Assembly (NCBI GenBank): GCA_963666705.2
Contig: CAXXKO010000026.1
Location: 386,125-450,124 of the forward strand
Direction: 5' to 3'
Length of the DNA: 64,000 bases
From: G963666705 sp963666705
GTDB lineage: Bacteria; Pseudomonadota; Alphaproteobacteria; CADEGL01
The position numbers and the translations under genes were made by a program. The notes beneath the pieces were generated by a model that saw nothing but the letters and a program-made list of their open reading frames with translations, had not been told where the DNA came from and made no database searches. Positions 42,218-50,712 of the stretch are shown piece after piece; position 1 is the first letter of the stretch; every line of letters starts with the position of its first letter.

Positions 42218-43252
42218 CTATGCCGTGGCGCTCGCCTCCTTTTCCGGCCAGCGGAAGGCTTCGCCGGTGATCAGCATCCGGTGCAGGATCACCGCCAGCC
42301 GGCGCGCCAGCGCCACGCAGGCCTTCTTGTGGCTGGTCCGCCTCTTGATCCGGCGTGCCCAGTCCTTCAGCGGATGGGCCCGGCGCACCACCGTCAGCAG
42401 GCTGTTGGCGGCCTCGTAGAGCAGCGCCCGCAGCATGGCGTCGCCGTGTTTCGAGATGCGCCCCGAATAGTCCATCCCACCCGACTGCCAGCGCCGCGAC
42501 GTGAGCCCCACATAGGCGCCCACCGTGCGCGATTTGGCGAACCGCTCCGCTTCGCCAATGGTCGCCACATAGGCCAGCGCCGTCACCGGCCCCACCCCCG
42601 GCGTGCTCATCAGCAAACGGCAGGCCGGAGAGCCTTTCGCCCGCCCCACGACCGCCTCGTCCAGCCGCCCGATCTCGCGGCCCAGCGCCGCCGCCGCGGA
42701 CAGAAGCGGCTCGATCATCACCTTCAGCTCGGGACGCCCCTCCAACGCCTCGCGGACGCGTCCGGCCAGCTTGCCCGATCCCTTGGGAAAGCGAAGGCCC
42801 AACGACCCCAACAGGCCACGGATCGCGTTCTCCGTATCGCGCCGCTGGCGCACCAGATGACAGCGCGCCTTGAGAAGTGCCCGCGCCTCCTGCGCCACCT
42901 CGATCTTCACCGCCACAGGGCGGCAGAACCCCGTCCGCGCGATCTCCGCCAAGAGCTCGGCGTCGTTCGCATCCGTCTTGTTGTGCTGAAGGCGCATCAC
43001 CGCGTTCGCATGGCGCGCGTCGATCACATCGACCGAGACCCCCAGCCGGCCCAGCTCCCGCGCCAGCCAGCCACTCAGCGTACTCGTCTCCAGAACGATA
43101 CGGCCAGGGCACGGACAATGCTCCCGCAAAGCTGCGAACAGCGCCCTCGGATCGGTCGCAACCTTGCCCCGCGCCAATATCTTTCCCGCCACGTCCTTCA
43201 CGCAAAACGCCGTCTCTTCCTTCGACACATCAAACCCAACATACTCCGTCAT
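42218..43252 (-). CDS. IS110-family transposase (copy 1)
   Basis: The 344-residue enzyme is a DEDD/serine recombinase of the IS110 family, guided by a noncoding bridge RNA in studied members. Seen are the N-terminal YVGFDVSKEETAFCV (first Asp), IVLETSTLSGWLARELG (Glu), NKTDANDAELLAE (two Asp) and the C-terminal domain MSTPGVGPVTALAYVATIG with SGRISKHGDAMLR, where the catalytic serine is expected. The ATG is directly preceded by GGAGAGTGACC, whose GGAGAG is the ribosome site; a GTG two codons upstream is less likely. It appears intact and is almost identical to the second copy. Confidence 0.93.
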   Translation of the reverse strand: MTEYVGFDVSKEETAFCVKDVAGKILARGKVATDPRALFAALREHCPCPGRIVLETSTLSGWLARELGRLGVSVDVIDARHANAVMRLQHNKTDANDAELLAEIARTGFCRPVAVKIEVAQEARALLKARCHLVRQRRDTENAIRGLLGSLGLRFPKGSGKLAGRVREALEGRPELKVMIEPLLSAAAALGREIGRLDEAVVGRAKGSPACRLLMSTPGVGPVTALAYVATIGEAERFAKSRTVGAYVGLTSRRWQSGGMDYSGRISKHGDAMLRALLYEAANSLLTVVRRAHPLKDWARRIKRRTSHKKACVALARRLAVILHRMLITGEAFRWPEKEASATA

Positions 43253-43323
43253 GGTCACTCTCCTTGGTTTGCCTATTGGGGCGCTTACTCGTGACCCCGC
43301 ATCATAGGCCCGGGAGAGTGACC
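43253..43323 (-). promoter_or_regulatory. Inverted repeat masking the transposase ribosome site
   Basis: GGTCACTCTCC (43253-43263) and GGAGAGTGACC (43313-43323) are exact complements. In the transposase mRNA the downstream arm holds the Shine-Dalgarno GGAGAG and directly abuts the ATG, so pairing would block translation of transcripts that read in from outside. The same structure is present in copy 2. Confidence 0.55.
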
Positions 43324-43462
43324 ACCGGAATTACGCTATGTATTAGACGCAATCGCGAACGGCTGTCCGCTTAGCAACCAAACGAACGGGATCGCCTCGG
43401 CCACCGTCCCGGCGGGGACGGGTCTTCCGCTTCTCGCGGAGCTCTCTCTTCTCCTTATCCAG

Positions 43463-44497
43463 CTATGCCGTGGCGCTCGCCTCCTTTTCCGGCCAGCGGA
43501 AGGCTTCGCCGGTGATCAGCATCCGGTGCAGGATCACCGCCAGCCGGCGCGCCAGCGCCACGCAGGCCTTCTTGTGGCTGGTCCGCCTCTTGATCCGGCG
43601 CGCCCAGTCCTTCAGCGGGTGGGCCCGGCGCACCACCGTCAGCAGGCTGTTGGCGGCCTCGTAGAGCAGCGCCCGCAGCATGGCGTCGCCGTGTTTCGAG
43701 ATGCGCCCCGAATAGTCCATCCCACCCGACTGCCAGCGCCGCGACGTGAGCCCCACATAGGCGCCCACCGTGCGCGATTTGGCGAACCGCTCCGCTTCGC
43801 CAATGGTCGCCACATAGGCCAGCGCCGTCACCGGCCCCACCCCCGGCGTGCTCATCAGCAAACGGCAGGCCGGAGAGCCTTTCGCCCGCGCCACGACCGC
43901 CTCGTCCAGCCGCCCGATCTCGCGGCCCAGCGCCGCCGCCGCGGACAGAAGCGGCTCGATCATCACCTTCAGCTCGGGACGCCCCTCCAACGCCTCGCGG
44001 ACGCGTCCGGCCAGCTTGCCCGAGCCCTTGGGAAAGCGAAGGCCCAACGACCCCAACAGGCCACGGATCGCGTTCTCCGTATCGCGCCGCTGGCGCACCA
44101 GATGACAGCGCGCCTTGAGAAGTGCCCGCGCCTCCTGCGCCGCCTCGCTCTTCACCGCCACAGGGCGGCAAAACCCCGTGCGCGCGATCTCCGCCAAGAG
44201 CTCGGCGTCGTTCGCATCCGTCTTGTTGTGCTGAAGACGCATCACAGCGTTCGCATGGCGCGCGTCGATCACCTCGACCGAGACCCCCAGCCGGCCCAGA
44301 TCCCGCGCCAGCCAGCCACTCAGCGTACCCGTCTCCAGAACGATACGGCCAGGGCACGGACAATGCTCCCGCAAAGCTGCGAACAGCGCCCTCGGATCGG
44401 TCGCAACCTTGCCGCGCGCCAATATCTTTCCCGCCACGTCCTTCACGCAAAACGCCGTCTCTTCCTTCGACACATCAAACCCAACATACTCCGTCAT
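43463..44497 (-). CDS. IS110-family transposase (copy 2)
   Basis: It is a 344-residue near-copy of the transposase at 42218-43252, with the same DEDD residues and the SGRISKHGDAMLR region. Changes seen include IVLETGTLSGWLARDLG for IVLETSTLSGWLARELG and AVKSEAAQEA for AVKIEVAQEA. The ATG at 44497 was chosen to match copy 1. It is intact and probably active or recently active. Being upstream in the dimer, it reads towards copy 1. Confidence 0.93.
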   Translation of the reverse strand: MTEYVGFDVSKEETAFCVKDVAGKILARGKVATDPRALFAALREHCPCPGRIVLETGTLSGWLARDLGRLGVSVEVIDARHANAVMRLQHNKTDANDAELLAEIARTGFCRPVAVKSEAAQEARALLKARCHLVRQRRDTENAIRGLLGSLGLRFPKGSGKLAGRVREALEGRPELKVMIEPLLSAAAALGREIGRLDEAVVARAKGSPACRLLMSTPGVGPVTALAYVATIGEAERFAKSRTVGAYVGLTSRRWQSGGMDYSGRISKHGDAMLRALLYEAANSLLTVVRRAHPLKDWARRIKRRTSHKKACVALARRLAVILHRMLITGEAFRWPEKEASATA

Positions 44498-44568
44498 GGT
44501 CACTCTCCTTGGTTTGCCCACTGGGGCGCGTCCTCGTGACCCCGCATCATAGGCCCGGGAGAGTGACC
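44498..44568 (-). promoter_or_regulatory. Inverted repeat masking the transposase ribosome site (copy 2)
   Basis: This is the second instance of the GGTCACTCTCC/GGAGAGTGACC pair, at 44498-44508 and 44558-44568, with the ATG again directly after the arm that carries the ribosome site. The spacer differs slightly from copy 1 (GCGTCCTCG for GCTTACTCG), while both arms are unchanged. Confidence 0.55.
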
Positions 44569-44592
44569 ACCGGAATTACGCTATGTATTATA

Positions 44593-44710
44593 CCAGCGGC
44601 CGATGAGCTTGACTCATCGACCGCTGGCAAGCGCGACCGCGCGCCCGAGCTTATGCGAGGTAAGCCAAGGGCGCGGATGCGCCCGCCCGGTGCTTGAGGG
44701 AACATACAAC
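44593..44710. repeat. Structured repeat C2: 15-bp-stem hairpin plus conserved tail
   Basis: CCAGCGGCCGATGAG (44593-44607) pairs with CTCATCGACCGCTGG (44613-44627), 14 of 15 positions, around CTTGA. The tail has GGCAAG, CCCGAG, ATGCGAG and TGAGGGAACAT as in C1 (13662-13740), with an extra insertion before the last motif. It lies between IS110 and the 3' end of the amidohydrolase-like gene. Confidence 0.65.
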
Positions 44711-44735
44711 GGGTCATTCTTATGGGCCGTTGGTA

Positions 44736-45689
44736 TTATCCCATCTCTCCGAACAGCAGCTTGCGGGGGTTGAGGATGGACATGCGGGCGATGTCGTCGG
44801 CATGGACGCCGGCCTCGGCGAGGAGGGCGAAGAAGGTCTTGAGCCCCTCGGCCATGGGCATGGTGAAGGTCTGGCCGAGGTCCGAGGAGAGGATGACGCC
44901 CTCGGGCCCCACCGCTTCGATGACCTCGACGTAGTGGTGGATCGTCAGCTTATTGTCCATGCCGTGGGCGGTGAGGTTGACGAAGCACAGCTCCGAATAG
45001 GCGCCGTGCTCGCGCCACAGCACGCCCAGCTCCGCGGGCGTAAGTTCGATCGAGTCCCACAAGGGATGGGTGAGGACGATGCGCCTGATGCCGGCCGCGC
45101 GGGCGAGGCGGACCAGGTCCTTGGTCTCCTCGGCATCGACATGCCCCGTGGCGAGGATGAGGTCGTTCTCGGCGATCATGCGGAGCGCGCGGTCGAGTCC
45201 CGGCACGGTTGCGCCCGCCGCATCGCGGATGGTCAGACCCTCGGCCTCGTCGAAGAGCCGCGTGTACTGCTCCTTGACGCCCTAGTCGAGCGGGATGTCG
45301 CGCCGGCCCATGACAGAGAGATGGGCCTCGGCGCAGAAGGTCGGCATCCAGACCACGAAGCGCTCGGGATCGGGGTCGATCTGGCCGGGATCCGTCTTCC
45401 AGCCCGAAAGGGCGCCACGCACCCCGTGGTCGGTGATCCCGCCGCAGGAGTGGTTGAGCGCCACGGAGCCGATGATCGCCACTTCGTCGTCCGGGCGCCG
45501 GGCCATGACGGCCTAGGCCGTGGTGGGCTGGAAATGGTTCTTCATGACGATGCCGATGCCCTCGCGGCGCGCCTCCTCGGCCAGGGTCATGGGGTCGTAG
45601 CGGCGCTGCAACAGCTCGGGCCCGGTATGGACATGCATGTCGATGACACCCAGACCATCGATGCGGGGCAGTGGTTTCAAATCGGGCAT
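44736..45689 (-). pseudogene. DUF6282/amidohydrolase-like gene with two in-frame amber codons
   Basis: One uninterrupted frame of 318 codons starts MPDLKPLPRIDGLGVIDMHV with the metal-binding HVHTGPELL motif, continues MKNHFQPTTA-TAG-AVMARR, then RRDIPLD-TAG-GVKEQYTRLF, and ends NPRKLLFGEMG. Other family features are intact: GSVALNHSCGG, VVWMPTF, ILATGHVDAEE, IVLTHPLWD and LSSDLGQTF. Both TAG codons stand where related proteins seem to have tryptophan, one G-to-A change each. The simplest reading is a recent pseudogene; readthrough is an alternative. GGAG precedes the ATG by eight bases. It follows the truncated MDR gene by 13 bases. Confidence 0.8.
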
Positions 45690-45702
45690 GGGTGCCGCTC
45701 CT

Positions 45703-46509
45703 TCACCGGCTTCGCGTGGGGCCGGCCGGCTCCGGCCCCACGCGGACGAGCTGTTTGCCGAAGTTCCTGCCCTCGAGCATGCCGCGGAAGGCGGCCGGCG
45801 CGTTCTCGAGGCCATCGGTGATGTCCTCGCGGTATTTGAGCCGGCCGTCCGCGATCCAGCCGGCGAGCGCCGCCAGGCCCTCGTCGTAGCGATTCTGGTA
45901 GTCGAACACGAGGAAGCCCTCAATCCGCGCCCGGTGGACGATGAGGAAACGCAGGTTGCGCGGGCCGAGGTCGGGCTCCGTCAGGTTGTATTGGGAGACC
46001 TGGCCGCAGATGACGATCCGGGCGCGCCGGTTGACGTGGTTGAAGACCGCGTCCGTGACCGGGCCGCCGACATTGTCGAAATAGACATCGACGCCGTCGG
46101 GCGCCGCGTCGCGAAGTGCCGTGTCCACGTCGTGGGTCCGGTAATTGATGCCGGCGTCGAAGCCGAGCTCTCCGGTCACGTAGGCCACTTTCTCGTCCGA
46201 GCCCGCGATGCCGACGGCGCGGCAGCCTTCGATCCGCGCGATCTGGCCCACGACCGCGCCGACCGCGCCCGAGGCGGCGGAGACCACCACCGTCTGGCCC
46301 GGCACCGGCCGGCCCACGTCGAGGAGGCCGAAATAGGCCGTCAGGCCCGGCATCCCCAGGACGCCCAAGGCCGTCGAGATGGGGGCCAGCGCCGGATCGA
46401 CCTTGCGCACGTCCTCGGCGCGGGCGAGGGCGTGGGTCCGCCAGCCGAGCCGTCCCTCGACGATATCGCCGGCGCTGAAGCCGGCCGCCTCGCTCGCCAC
46501 CACCTCACC
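45703..46509 (-). pseudogene. NADP-dependent MDR oxidoreductase, N-terminus lost to IS21
   Basis: The remaining 268 residues are a clear CurA/prostaglandin-reductase-type MDR: GEVVASEAAGFSAGDIVEG at the cut end, LGMPGLTAYFGLLDVG, VVSAASGAVGAVVGQIARIEG and VDVYFDNVGGPVTDAVF. About the first 75 residues are missing, because the frame runs into the IS21 end at 46510. The lost part is not found on the far side of the IS element. The gene was probably in an operon with the amidohydrolase-like gene after it, which is damaged too. Confidence 0.87.
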
Positions 46510-46700
46510 TGTCAATGGCGGAGCAAAAAGGGACCACCTCGGCGGTGTAAGAAGGGACCGCTTGGCGGCTGCGGGCTTGTCCCCGTAGTCCACGGGAGGG
46601 CCCCGCGCGCGACGCGGTGTGCCCTCAACAGGCTGACGCGGCGGCGCGCGCGGGAGGGACCTGTGGGCCCACGGGGTCAAGCGTGGGCTGGGTGGTCGGT

Positions 46701-47465
46701 TCAGTTAGCAGTCGGGGTTTGACGCCTGCGGCTCTGGTTGAGCCTGTAGCTGTCACCGTTCATCTCGAGGATGTTGACGTGGTGGGTGAGGCGATCGAGG
46801 AGCGCGCCGGTGAGGCGCTCGGAGCCGAACACCTCGGTCCATTCGTCGAAGGGCAGATTGGTGGTGACCAGGGTCGAGCCCCGCTCGTAGCGTTGGCTGA
46901 ACACCTCGAACAACAGCTCGGCGCCGGTCTTCGACAGCGGCACGAAGCCGAGTTCGTCGACGATCAGAAGCTTGTAGGTGGCGAGCTTCTTCTGGAACCT
47001 CAGCAGCTGCTTGTCATCGCGGGCCTCGATGAGTTCGTGGACCAGCGCGGCGGCGGTGATGAAGCCGACCGAGAGGCCCTTCTGGCAGGCCGCCAGGCCG
47101 AGACCGAGGGCGATGTGGGTCTTGCCGGTCCCACTGTTGCCGAGCGCGATGAGGTTCTCGCGGCGCTCGATGTACTCGCAGCGGGCCAGCTCCAGGACCA
47201 GCGCCTTGTTGAGCGAGGGGATGACCTTGAAGTCGAAGCTGTCGAGGCTCTTGACCACGGGGAAGCGCGCCGCCTTGATGCGCCGCTCGACCATGCGGCG
47301 CTCGCGGTCGATCAGCTCGAGCTCGGCGAGTCTCAACAGGTAGCGGACGTGATCGACGCCTTCCGAGGCGCACTGCCGGGCGATCTTGTCGTACTCGCGC
47401 AGGAAGGTCGGCAGCTTCAGCGTCTCGAGGTGGTGGGCGAGCAGCACTTGCGGTGTGTCGGTCAT
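46701..47465 (-). CDS. istB: IS21 helper ATPase IstB
   Basis: IstB is the AAA+ helper of the IS21 transposase. The 254-residue protein has the Walker A motif GNSGTGKTHIALG, Walker B LLIVDELGFVPLS, and the HHLETLKLPTFLREY N-terminus usual for IstB; it ends NQSRRRQTPTAN. The ATG at 47465 overlaps the istA stop (ATGA), which fixes the start. It appears complete and functional. Confidence 0.94.
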   Translation of the reverse strand: MTDTPQVLLAHHLETLKLPTFLREYDKIARQCASEGVDHVRYLLRLAELELIDRERRMVERRIKAARFPVVKSLDSFDFKVIPSLNKALVLELARCEYIERRENLIALGNSGTGKTHIALGLGLAACQKGLSVGFITAAALVHELIEARDDKQLLRFQKKLATYKLLIVDELGFVPLSKTGAELLFEVFSQRYERGSTLVTTNLPFDEWTEVFGSERLTGALLDRLTHHVNILEMNGDSYRLNQSRRRQTPTAN

Positions 47466-48961
47466 GCGCCGAGCCCCGACAGCAGGCTCATGTACGACTT
47501 GGCGGACGTCATCGCGACCCGGGCGCGCGGCAGATACGGATAGACGTCGAGGTTGAGCCTGGGCGGCCGCCGCTCGATGCGGCACAGTACCAGGTGCTTC
47601 ACCGCATCAAAGCCGATTGCGCCGAGCCGCAGGGCGTCGCCGACCGCACCCTCGACCTCCTCGAGCCGGAAGGTCTCCAGTAGACGGAGCACCTGGACGT
47701 ACTCGCGCTTGCCTGCCTTGCCCATACGAGCTTCGAGGAGCCGCCGCAGAGTGATGAAGGCCTCGGGCAGGTCCCAGCCCGCCAATGGCGCGGCCTGGTC
47801 GAGGGCGCCGATCTTCTGCTCGATCAAGGGCAGGTAATGCAGCGGGTCGAAGATCAGGTCCTCGCTGTCGTAGGACCGGCGGTGCCGGGCGATCACCTCG
47901 GCCCCGCAGCTGATCACCACCTCATCGACGTAGCCCCGGATGAGCACCTCACGGTGGCCGTAGGCCACGGGCACGGAATAGTCGTTGCTGCGGTAACGCA
48001 CCAGCGACAGCGAACTCGCCCGTCCAGGGCGCTTATCGCAGGCATCATAGGGAGCAGGCGGCAATGGCAAGAGAACTTGACGATCCCGCTCGAGACGCTC
48101 GCCGATGGTCTCCTTGTGGCCCCGCAGCCGCGCCGCCTGGCGCCGGCGGCACTGTTCGGCGAGAGCATCGTTGAGGGCCGCGAAGCTCTCGGCACGCGGG
48201 ACGGGGACCAGGAAGTTCCGCCGGATGAAGCCGACCAGTCCCTCGACCTTGCCCTTGTCGTTGCCCTTGCCCGGCCGGCCGAACCTGTCCTCGAACAGAT
48301 AGTGGGACTGAAGCTCCGTGAAGACGCGCGTTCGCTGCCGCTTCCCATCGCCCAGGATCCGGGCAACCGCCAGCTTGGTGTTGTCGTACAGGATGGATCG
48401 GGGGACGCCGCCGAAGAAGGCAAACGCCGCGTTGTGGCCATCGCAGAATGCTTCGGTCGTCTCCGCCGGATAGGCCGCAACAAAGCAACCATCACTGTGG
48501 GGAAGGTCGAAGGCAAGGAAGTGGATCTTCCGTAACGCGCCGCCGATCACCGCCATCGCTTCGCCGAAGTCCGCCTGGGCGTGACCGGGGGAATGGGAGA
48601 GTGGCACGAACACCTCACGCGACCGAAGCCCCTGCTCACGAACGTAGTCCTTCACGATGGTGTAGCCGCCCGTGAAACCGTACTCGTCCCGGAGGCGGTC
48701 GAAGATGCGCTTCGCAGTGTGCCGTTGCTTGCGGTGGCTGGTCCGATCGTCTTCCAAGATCCGATCGATGATTCCCGTGAACGAACCCAGCTTTGGCCGC
48801 CTCGGCGGCGCGCTTCGGCGATACCCTGGCGGCACCGAGAACGACAGCATCTTACGGACCGTCTTGCGGTCTACACCAAACACCCGCGAGGCTTCGCGGG
48901 TGCTCATCCCCTCGACATGACACGCCCGCCGAACCCGTGCGTACAACTCCACCCGATACAT
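47462..48961 (-). CDS. istA: IS21 transposase IstA
   Basis: IstA is the DDE transposase of IS21. The 499-residue protein begins MYRVELYARVRRACHVEGMS with a helix-turn-helix (STREASRVFGVDRKTVRKML), then the integrase core with Asp in GHAQADFGEAM, Asp in SILYDNTKLAV and Glu in GKVEGLVGFIRRNF. I chose the ATG at 48961 because of the G-rich ribosome site before it and family length; the frame opens 18 codons earlier. It is coupled to istB through an ATGA overlap. Confidence 0.93.
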   Translation of the reverse strand: MYRVELYARVRRACHVEGMSTREASRVFGVDRKTVRKMLSFSVPPGYRRSAPPRRPKLGSFTGIIDRILEDDRTSHRKQRHTAKRIFDRLRDEYGFTGGYTIVKDYVREQGLRSREVFVPLSHSPGHAQADFGEAMAVIGGALRKIHFLAFDLPHSDGCFVAAYPAETTEAFCDGHNAAFAFFGGVPRSILYDNTKLAVARILGDGKRQRTRVFTELQSHYLFEDRFGRPGKGNDKGKVEGLVGFIRRNFLVPVPRAESFAALNDALAEQCRRRQAARLRGHKETIGERLERDRQVLLPLPPAPYDACDKRPGRASSLSLVRYRSNDYSVPVAYGHREVLIRGYVDEVVISCGAEVIARHRRSYDSEDLIFDPLHYLPLIEQKIGALDQAAPLAGWDLPEAFITLRRLLEARMGKAGKREYVQVLRLLETFRLEEVEGAVGDALRLGAIGFDAVKHLVLCRIERRPPRLNLDVYPYLPRARVAMTSAKSYMSLLSGLGA

Positions 48962-49029
48962 CCCCCCCGCCTTCCAGTCAGAGCAACCCTGACAGAAGGC
49001 TATACGCGGTCCCATTTTGGTCCGCCGCA

Positions 49030-49277
49030 GCCGGATCGACCGGCCGCTTCAGTGGGGGATTATTGCTCTGCCGTTCTCATTCTCCGGCGAGGACGGCGCC
49101 TGGGACGGGGTCGAGCTCAAGATGGCCGATCTGCGCGGGGCCACCGGCCTCACTTGCGCGAAACTCGCCCGGACGCGCAACTGGCAGGCGGCCTACCGCG
49201 ACCCTGCCTACCGGTGTGAAGCCGACATCCCCGCGCCGCCTGAAGCGCCGCGCTGCGAAGCACTCGATGCGGATTGA
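49030..49277 (+). pseudogene. 3' remnant of an unidentified gene cut by IS21
   Basis: The frame is open from the IS end and reads ALPFSFSGEDGAWDGVELK, ADLRGATGLTCAKLARTRN, QAAYRDPAYRCEADIPAPPE and so on to CEALDAD. It looks like genuine coding sequence but has no start and no partner on the other side of the IS. It lies 10 bases before the amidase gene on the same strand, so it was probably the preceding gene of that operon. I do not recognise the family. Confidence 0.5.
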
Positions 49278-49287
49278 GGGGGCGACG

Positions 49288-50712
49288 ATGACAACCGAGG
49301 AGCTTTGCCTGCTGAGCGTCGCCCGATTGGCGGCGCTGATCGCGCGGCGGGAGGTCTCGGCGGTCGAGCTGACCGAGGCCTATCTGGATCGCTGTGACCG
49401 CTTCGAGGAGGCATTCAACGCCTTTATCACCCTCACGCCCGAGCGGGCGCGCGCGGAAGCCCGCGCGGCCGAGGCCGAGATCGCGGACGGCCGCCACCGC
49501 GGGCCGCTCCACGGCATCCCCATCGCCCACAAGGACATCATCGACATCGCCGGCGTGGCCACGACCAATGGCGCGCATCCGTCCTTCACGCGCGTGGCGG
49601 CGGTGGATGCCACCGTCGTGGCGCGGCTCGCCGCCGCGGGTGCCGTCGCCATCGGCAAGACCAACCTCGACGAGTTCGCCGAAGGTCCGCTCTCCGACAA
49701 CCCGTGGCACGGGGCGACCCGCAATCCCTGGGACCTCTCGCGCTCTGTCGGTGGGTCGAGCGGCGGCTCGGCGGCCGCCGTGGCCGGCTATCTGTGCGCG
49801 GGCGCCACGGGGACCGATACCGGCGGCTCGATCCGCAACCCAGCCGCCTGCACCGGTATCGTCGGGCTCAAGCCCACCTACGGGTGGGCACCGCTCGACG
49901 GCATTCACCCCTTCGCGCCAAGCCTCGATTCCGTCGGCCCACTCGCGCGCACGGTCGAGGACGCGGCCCTCATGTTCGCCGTCATGGCGGATAGTGGGGG
50001 GCCGCATCAGATCCCCGATTCCGGCACCCTCCTCGCCGGGGGCGTCGCGGGCTTGCGGGTGGGGCTCTGCCCGGACCTGGTGCCCGAGGGTGTCGACCGG
50101 CGTGTGCTCGACGCCATCGCGCGGGCGGCGGAGATCCTCGCGGGACTCGGCGTCGAGACCGTGGAGGTCGCCTTCCCCCACGCCGAGGATCTGCGGCGTG
50201 CCGGCACGACCATCCTGTTCGCGGAAGGGTACGGGGTGCATCGGGACAACCTGCGAGCCCGGCCCGGAGACTACAGCGACGAGGTGCGCACGTCCCTCAT
50301 GATTGGCGCCGATATCACGCCCGCCGACCACGCCGCGGCCAAGGTGGAGCAAGCGCGCCTGCGCCGGGCGTTCGAGGCGGCGATTGCCGGCGTGGCCGGC
50401 ATACTTCTGCCCGTCCTTCCGTCGACGGCACCGTCGCGGGACGGCGCCTGCCTGGTCGATGGCCAGCCGGTGGATATCCGGGACAGCGCCATCGCGCTCC
50501 GTATGCCGGTCAACCTGCTGGGCGTCCCGGCGCTCGCCATCCCGACGGGCTATATGGACGGCCTTCCGAGTGCCATGCAGATCGTGGGCGCGCCGTGGCG
50601 CGAGGATCTGGTTTTGCGGCTCGGCCGCGCCTACGAGGAAGCGACGCCCGAGCTGAGGGACAGGCGGCCCCCCGAGGCCCTTTGCATGGCACAGGATCAG
50701 GAAAAAGCGTGA
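49288..50712 (+). CDS. Amidase (amidase signature family)
   Basis: The 474-residue enzyme hydrolyses a carboxamide. The Ser-cisSer-Lys triad is visible: Lys in IPIAHKDIIDIAG, the serine pair region VGGSSGGSAAAVAG and the GTDTGGSIRNPAACTG segment. C-terminal MPVNLLGVPALAIPTGY is also typical. No gatB or gatC is near, so it is a catabolic amidase rather than GatA. The ATG at 49288 was chosen over 49267 because GAGGGGG precedes it at a good distance. It overlaps the flavin reductase start by one base (TGATG), so the pair is coupled and may form a degradation module for an amide. Confidence 0.91.
   Translation: MTTEELCLLSVARLAALIARREVSAVELTEAYLDRCDRFEEAFNAFITLTPERARAEARAAEAEIADGRHRGPLHGIPIAHKDIIDIAGVATTNGAHPSFTRVAAVDATVVARLAAAGAVAIGKTNLDEFAEGPLSDNPWHGATRNPWDLSRSVGGSSGGSAAAVAGYLCAGATGTDTGGSIRNPAACTGIVGLKPTYGWAPLDGIHPFAPSLDSVGPLARTVEDAALMFAVMADSGGPHQIPDSGTLLAGGVAGLRVGLCPDLVPEGVDRRVLDAIARAAEILAGLGVETVEVAFPHAEDLRRAGTTILFAEGYGVHRDNLRARPGDYSDEVRTSLMIGADITPADHAAAKVEQARLRRAFEAAIAGVAGILLPVLPSTAPSRDGACLVDGQPVDIRDSAIALRMPVNLLGVPALAIPTGYMDGLPSAMQIVGAPWREDLVLRLGRAYEEATPELRDRRPPEALCMAQDQEKA

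Larger units (their letters stand above)
42096..43340 (-). mobile_element. IS110-family insertion sequence, copy 1 (1245 bp)
   Basis: The unit begins TATTAGACGCAATCGCGAAC and ends at GCTATG, where the next copy begins with the same TATTAGACGC. It contains one transposase gene, 122 bases of noncoding sequence downstream of it and 88 upstream. No terminal inverted repeat is seen, as usual for IS110. It forms a direct head-to-tail dimer with the copy at 43341-44585. Confidence 0.85.
43341..44585 (-). mobile_element. IS110-family insertion sequence, copy 2 (1245 bp)
   Basis: It has the same length and ends as copy 1 and the same orientation. The sequence right of it starts TATTATACCAGCGG, so TATTA is found at all three boundaries and may be the target. 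Immediately beyond lies hairpin C2. Differences from copy 1 are few and partly clustered in the 122-base noncoding end. Confidence 0.85.
46510..49029 (-). mobile_element. IS21-family insertion sequence (about 2.5 kb)
   Basis: The left end reads TGTCAATGGCGGAGCAAAAA with a second GGGACC-containing repeat after it, typical of IS21. The right end has the related inverted sequence (TCCCATTTTGGTCCGCCGCA), but its outermost bases do not mirror the left end, so the exact boundary at 49029 is uncertain. It carries istA and istB. No target duplication is seen, and the two flanks belong to unrelated genes. Confidence 0.8.

Noticed and set aside
40403..43294. A 963-codon plus-strand frame
   Set aside because: It spans creatinase, a repeat and an IS110 copy antisense; no motif supports it.
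42096..44585. Two copies as a composite transposon
   Set aside because: There is no cargo between the copies; they are directly fused in the same orientation, so a dimer is the better reading.
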